The notes beneath the pieces were generated by a model. That model made no database searches, was not told where the DNA came from, and saw only the letters and a list, made by a program, of their open reading frames with translations. The translations under genes were made by a program, and so were the position numbers. DNA of 38,288 nucleotides. It comes from an uncultured Paracoccaceae bacterium. GTDB lineage: Bacteria; Pseudomonadota; Alphaproteobacteria; Rhodobacterales; Rhodobacteraceae. Where the stretch lies: assembly GCA_905182165.1 (NCBI GenBank), contig CAJJAK010000004.1, positions 317,501 through 355,788 of the forward strand, read 5' to 3'. Shown here piece after piece: positions 34,697-38,288 of the stretch. How positions within the stretch are numbered: position 1 is the stretch's first letter; every line of letters begins with the position of its first letter.

Positions 34697-36086
34697 ATGA
34701 CTTCAAATTTGATGTCTTTGGGTGTTACGGATTTATTATTATTAATGGAAAAGCGAAAACTTTCAGCAAAAGAGTATGCAGTAGAGTTATCAGCAAAGCT
34801 ATCAAGTGAAGATCACTTAAATGCGATACAAAGTTTCAGTAAAGATTTATTATTTGAATCAGCCGATATTGCTGATCAAAAAAGGCAATCGGGTTCAGGT
34901 GGCAAATTGTGTGGAGCTCCTTTTATAGCAAAAGATAATATAAATTCAAAAAATTTTCCTACCACTGCTGGTACTAAAGCTCTAATGTCTAACACTACAT
35001 CAACGAATGCAGCAACGATTGATAAATTGTTAAACGAAGATGCTATATTAGGTGCTAAGGCTAATATGCATGAATTAGCATTTGGAATTACATCTAACAA
35101 CTTTACAACTGGCCCTGTCAGAAATCCAAAAAATCCTGATAAAATTGCGGGTGGTTCGTCTGGAGGTACAGCTGCTGCAGTAGCAGCAGAAATTTTTCCA
35201 ATTGGCCTTGGCACTGATACAGGAGGTTCTTGCAGAATCCCAGCAGCGTTATGTGGAGTAGTTGGTTTTAGGCCTTCAAGGGGTAGATATTCTATTGAGG
35301 GCGTTGTTCCAATCTCTCATACTAGGGATACGGTTGGAACTATTTCTAGAAATGTAAAAGATGTTATTTTGTTTGATGAGATTTTGAGTGAAAAAAATTA
35401 TGTTCTCGAAGATAAACCTTTAAATCAAATAACACTGGGTATTCCTGCGGAGGTGTTCTTTGAAAATTTGGAGCCTCAGGTAGAAAGTAAATTAAAAGAG
35501 TAAATTGCTGAATTTAGAAAAGTTATCTATTAAAGGTTTTAAACAGATGGCTAAAGATTTCGGTAACAACGAAGCATTTGGTTTCCCTGTGGTGTTGTAT
35601 GAGGTCCTTCAAGATTTACCAAAATACTTAAAGAAATATGCTTCAGAGATTAATATTGATGAATTAGTCGCTGGGATTTCTTCTCCTGACGTTGCTGGTG
35701 TTTTTGCTAGCCAAATGGGCCCTGAAGCTATGCCAAAAACGGCTTACGAAGCAGCACTTACTATTCACGGTCCAGCTATGAAAAGTATTTATGAAGGTAC
35801 TTTTTCAGAGAATGGTTTGGATGCAATTATTTTTCCAACGACTCCTTTAACTGCTAGAAATATTGGAGAAGATGAAACGATTGACTTGAATGGTGTACAA
35901 GTGCCAACATTCCCAACATACATCAGAAATACGGATCTAGGGTCAAATGTAGGTGCTCCCGGTATTTCATTACCGTGCGGAGGGATCGCTGCTTTGCCTG
36001 TCGGCATAGAGCTTGATGGTTTGCCTGGACGTGATGAGGATTTGTTAGGTTTAGCAAAATCTATTGAGATGGCGCTCACATCTTAA
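34697..36086 (+). pseudogene. amidase-signature family hydrolase, broken in the middle
   Basis: First part (34697-35503): 'LCGAPFIAKDNINSKNFPTT' with the catalytic lysine, 'NPKNPDKIAGGSSGGTAAAV' (cis-Ser) and 'GLGTDTGGSCRIPAALCGVV' (nucleophile Ser), so the whole Ser-cisSer-Lys triad is present. The frame ends at TAA 35501-35503. In-frame similarity continues a few residues past the stop ('IAEFRKVIY'), then a shift near 35530 leads to the second part: 'IKGFKQMAKDFG', 'VFASQMGPEAMPKTAYEAAL', 'DAIIFPTTPLTA' and 'GAPGISLPCGG' to 36086. Two lesions in one gene argue for real decay more than elsewhere. Total about 460 residues, normal. The family hydrolyses amides to acid and ammonia. First of three genes with OCD- and dehydratase-like enzymes. 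Confidence 0.82.
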
Positions 36087-36207
36087 AAATTTTTGAATAA
36101 TTCTCCTACAGGCTTTTTTGACTTTTCAATCAATTTCTCAAATTTAATTGGTCATTAAGTAAATTAGTTAATAGTTAAAAATTTAAAAATTAGCACGAGG
36201 TAACAAA

Positions 36208-37164
36208 TTGACCAAAGTATTTAAACTAGATGAGATATTAGATGCCTTAGAGAAAATTGATGTTGTTGATGTCATCTCAGAGGGGTTTAAGGTCCTTTCA
36301 GCTGGTAAAGTAAATATTCCACCTATTGGAGAAATGCTTTTTCCAGAAGTGGATGGAGAGCTTCATATTAAATATGGTGCAATTCAGGGTGATGAAGATT
36401 TTGTAGTCAAAATGGCGACAGGATTCTTTCAGAATCCCAATATAGGACTCAGTCCATTTAGTGGCTGTATGATGGTTTTTAGCCAAAAAACTGGTCATAT
36501 TAATTCTGTTCTCTTAGAAGAGGGTGAGCTTACAAACCACAGAACTGCGGCGGCTGGAGCAGTTGCAGCGAAGTGTTTAGCGCCAAAAAATGTCAAGACC
36601 ATCGGTATTGTGGGGACGGGAGTGCAGGCACGTCTGCAAGCATTGTACCTACAAAAAGTTACAGACTGTAGGAAGCTAATCGTATGGGGGCGAGATAAAG
36701 AAAAAACTAAATTGGCTGCTGCTGATATGCATGCGATGGGTTATACAGTGGATTTGGCTGAGAATTTAAATAAATTATGTGCAGTCAGTCAAATTATTGT
36801 GACTACCACACCATCAACAAGCCCATTGTTAGAGAAAGAAATGATTGTTCCAGGAACACATATTACTGCGATGGGATCTGACACCAGTGATAAATGTGAG
36901 CTTTCACCAGAACTAATCAATATAGCAGATATTGTTGCCACTGATAGTATTGAACAAGCTGTTCATAGGGGTGAAATTTCTCAAGCTTTAAAGGTAGCTA
37001 AATGTAGTAAGGATAAGATAGTTGAATTGGGGACGATTATTGTTGATCCATCAAAAGGTAGAGTGAACGAGCAACAGATTACTGTCGCTGATTTATCTGG
37101 TGTCGCTATACAGGACATTATGATAGCTAAAGCCATCACAGAGATATTAGGAAAAAAATCATAA
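36208..37164 (+). CDS. ornithine cyclodeaminase/mu-crystallin family protein
   Basis: 318 residues. Start TTG 36208, supported by GAGG eight to eleven bases upstream; no ATG is better placed. N-terminal dimer domain includes 'GELHIKYGAIQGDEDFVVKM' (substrate-site lysine region), then 'LTNHRTAAAGAVAAKCLAPK' and the NAD(P) motif 'TIGIVGTGVQARLQALYLQK'. 'TTTPSTSPLLEKE' and 'HITAMGSDTSDKCELSPELI' close the Rossmann part. The family includes ornithine cyclodeaminase, alanine dehydrogenase, ketimine reductases and EutC of ectoine use. Its TAA overlaps the next ATG by one base, so it is co-translated with the dehydratase-like gene; that pairing is the EutC-EutB pattern. Confidence 0.86.
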   Translation: MTKVFKLDEILDALEKIDVVDVISEGFKVLSAGKVNIPPIGEMLFPEVDGELHIKYGAIQGDEDFVVKMATGFFQNPNIGLSPFSGCMMVFSQKTGHINSVLLEEGELTNHRTAAAGAVAAKCLAPKNVKTIGIVGTGVQARLQALYLQKVTDCRKLIVWGRDKEKTKLAAADMHAMGYTVDLAENLNKLCAVSQIIVTTTPSTSPLLEKEMIVPGTHITAMGSDTSDKCELSPELINIADIVATDSIEQAVHRGEISQALKVAKCSKDKIVELGTIIVDPSKGRVNEQQITVADLSGVAIQDIMIAKAITEILGKKS

Positions 37165-38147
37165 TGAAAAATGACCCAAATTCTATTGAAACTATTGCAG
37201 AAAAATCGGCTATTGCAAGAAACCGCATTGGTAAAGACATCTTTAAGACACCGTTGATTCCATCAATGCAGCATGGTTCAAAATTATTATTCAAGGCAGA
37301 AAACTTCCAAGATACTGGCTCATTTAAAATCCGTGGTGCGTTAAGTAAATTAACTGCATTAGCTGAAAATGAAAATTTAAGTGAGTTAAAATTTATAACT
37401 GCTTCATCTGGAAATCATGGAATTGCCAGTTCAAAAGCGGCGTCTATATTAGGAGCGTCCTTAACAGTAGTTTTACCTGAGACAGTAGCAAAAATAAAAC
37501 TAGAGCGTATTAAGAGTTTTGGAGTGACTGTTTTAATAAAAGGAGCGGAGTCTGGTCAGGCAGAACTTTATGCTCAAAAGTTATCGAAGGATGAGGGCTA
37601 CTATTATATATCACCCTATAATGACCCTGATGTGATAGCTGGTCAGGGAACAATTGGATTAGAAATTTTGGAACAGATGGATAATAAACCAATTGATAAT
37701 CTCTTTATATCTATTGGTGGAGGTGGACTTATCAGTGGCATCTCAGCCGTGATAAAAAATCACAGTCCAGGCACAAAAGTTTGGGGAATTTCTGCTAAGA
37801 ACTCTTGTACTTTGGCTGATTCAATTAAAGCAGGGGAGATGATTGAAACAGAGCATTTTGATACTTTAGCAGACGGATGTGCTGGAGGAGTTGATAGAGA
37901 TACCATGACACTACCAATAACACAAAAGACAGTTGATGAATTAATTTGGTGTGAAGAAGAAGAAATTGAGGACTGCTTTAGAAGCATGGCCTTTGAGGAG
38001 CATCAAATTGTTGAAGGTTCAGCAGCCTTAGCTTTAGCAGGTTTTCAGCAAGTACAAAAACGTATCTGGAATCAAAATTCAATAGTATTATTATGTGGTG
38101 CTAACATTGATGTAGAGTTAGCAAAGAAATTATTGGTTAAATCTTGA
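37164..38147 (+). CDS. threonine dehydratase-like PLP enzyme (EutB-like)
   Basis: 327 residues, fold-type II PLP enzyme without the regulatory ACT domain of biosynthetic IlvA. 'LFKAENFQDTGSFKIRGALS' has the PLP lysine in SFKIRGA, 'FITASSGNHGIASSKAASIL' is the substrate Ser-Gly-Asn-His loop, and 'LFISIGGGGLISGISAVIKN' the phosphate-binding glycine loop. The end 'IVEGSAALALAGFQ' fits the family. Could deaminate threonine or serine, act as a racemase or hydroxy-aspartate dehydratase, or serve as EutB in hydroxyectoine use. Coupled to the cyclodeaminase gene by a one-base overlap. Confidence 0.87.
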   Translation: MKNDPNSIETIAEKSAIARNRIGKDIFKTPLIPSMQHGSKLLFKAENFQDTGSFKIRGALSKLTALAENENLSELKFITASSGNHGIASSKAASILGASLTVVLPETVAKIKLERIKSFGVTVLIKGAESGQAELYAQKLSKDEGYYYISPYNDPDVIAGQGTIGLEILEQMDNKPIDNLFISIGGGGLISGISAVIKNHSPGTKVWGISAKNSCTLADSIKAGEMIETEHFDTLADGCAGGVDRDTMTLPITQKTVDELIWCEEEEIEDCFRSMAFEEHQIVEGSAALALAGFQQVQKRIWNQNSIVLLCGANIDVELAKKLLVKS

Positions 38148-38163
38148 TCCCAGATTTTCGTTA

Positions 38164-38288
38164 TTATTTTTTCAAGCACTTTGCTATATTTTTACCCATT
38201 TCAAGTAAAAGATTATTGTATTGATTATAGCCAAGTTCTAAACCAATACCTATTGGATCAAGAGTGCTAATTTCTAAATTTAAGTCAT
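38164..38288 (-). CDS. C-terminal end of an unidentified gene running off the window
   Basis: Reading the minus strand from the window edge gives an open frame of about 41 codons ending at TAA (38164-38166): 'LNLEISTLDPIGIGLELGYN' then 'QYNNLLLEMGKNIAKCLKK'. Codon use fits the AT-rich neighbours and no stop interrupts it. I do not recognise the family. It is convergent with the dehydratase-like gene, with only 16 bases between. Confidence 0.5.
   Translation of the reverse strand, partial: DLNLEISTLDPIGIGLELGYNQYNNLLLEMGKNIAKCLKK

Noticed and set aside
13883..36086. Programmed ribosomal frameshifting as a shared mechanism
   Set aside because: The break sites have no common slippery sequence or stem-loop, and the affected families are not known for it.

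Overview
The window looks like part of a marine alphaproteobacterial chromosome. The evidence is a 23S-5S-tRNA(fMet) order and an initiator tRNA with the C1:A72 mismatch, almost identical to the usual alphaproteobacterial sequence. Base composition is strongly two-part. From about 2.2 to 11.9 kb the DNA is GC-rich (a hand count of 9241-9300 gives 33 of 60). From about 12.5 kb to the end it is AT-rich (26641-26700 gives 19 of 60). Housekeeping genes such as nth and pgi lie in the AT-rich part, so I take AT-rich as the host background and the GC-rich block as acquired. The lineage cannot be fixed from the sequence alone.

Layout. 1-2207: the 3' part of a ribosomal RNA operon (partial 23S, 5S, tRNA-fMet, terminator). 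2208-12487: a probable genomic island. It starts at the 3' end of tRNA-fMet and ends at an imperfect copy of that end (17 of 19 bases at 12469-12487). Inside are a decayed large serine recombinase, an SRPBCC gene, and an operon coding for a TIGR04076-like protein, a broken aldo/keto reductase, a complete branched-chain-type amino acid ABC transporter (livGFHM plus a binding protein), an OrdL/PuuB-like FAD oxidase and a RidA-like deaminase. A degraded IS256-family transposase tail lies next to the right repeat. 12488-13802: one tandem SnoaL-like gene, closed by a third, more degenerate tRNA-end-like repeat. Each of the three repeats is followed by a hairpin terminator.

13883-18369, all minus strand: nth, a deaminase/desulfhydrase-like PLP gene disrupted by a ClpX-type zinc-finger fragment, a glutathione transferase, a GNAT acetyltransferase and a photolyase-like gene. 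18620-28100: pgi (frameshifted), a second glutathione transferase (frameshifted), an enoyl-CoA hydratase-like gene, a sulfatase with a methyltransferase, a rhodanese, a 2-oxoglutarate/Fe(II)-type oxygenase, an M20 peptidase and a glycerophosphodiester phosphodiesterase (frameshifted). 28123-31797: two AhpD-like proteins and a polar amino acid ABC transporter with a divergent binding-protein gene. 31867-38288: a creatininase-family hydrolase, a short-chain dehydrogenase, an alpha/beta hydrolase (frameshifted) and a cluster of amidase (broken), ornithine-cyclodeaminase-like and threonine-dehydratase-like genes that recalls ectoine-utilisation neighbourhoods.

The common theme is uptake and breakdown of nitrogen-containing organic compounds. 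Two general points stand out: accretion of DNA at the initiator tRNA gene, and an unusually high number of single-base frameshifts (pgi, photolyase, glutathione transferase, GDPD, hydrolase, aldo/keto reductase, amidase). Those may be uncorrected sequencing errors rather than true pseudogenes.
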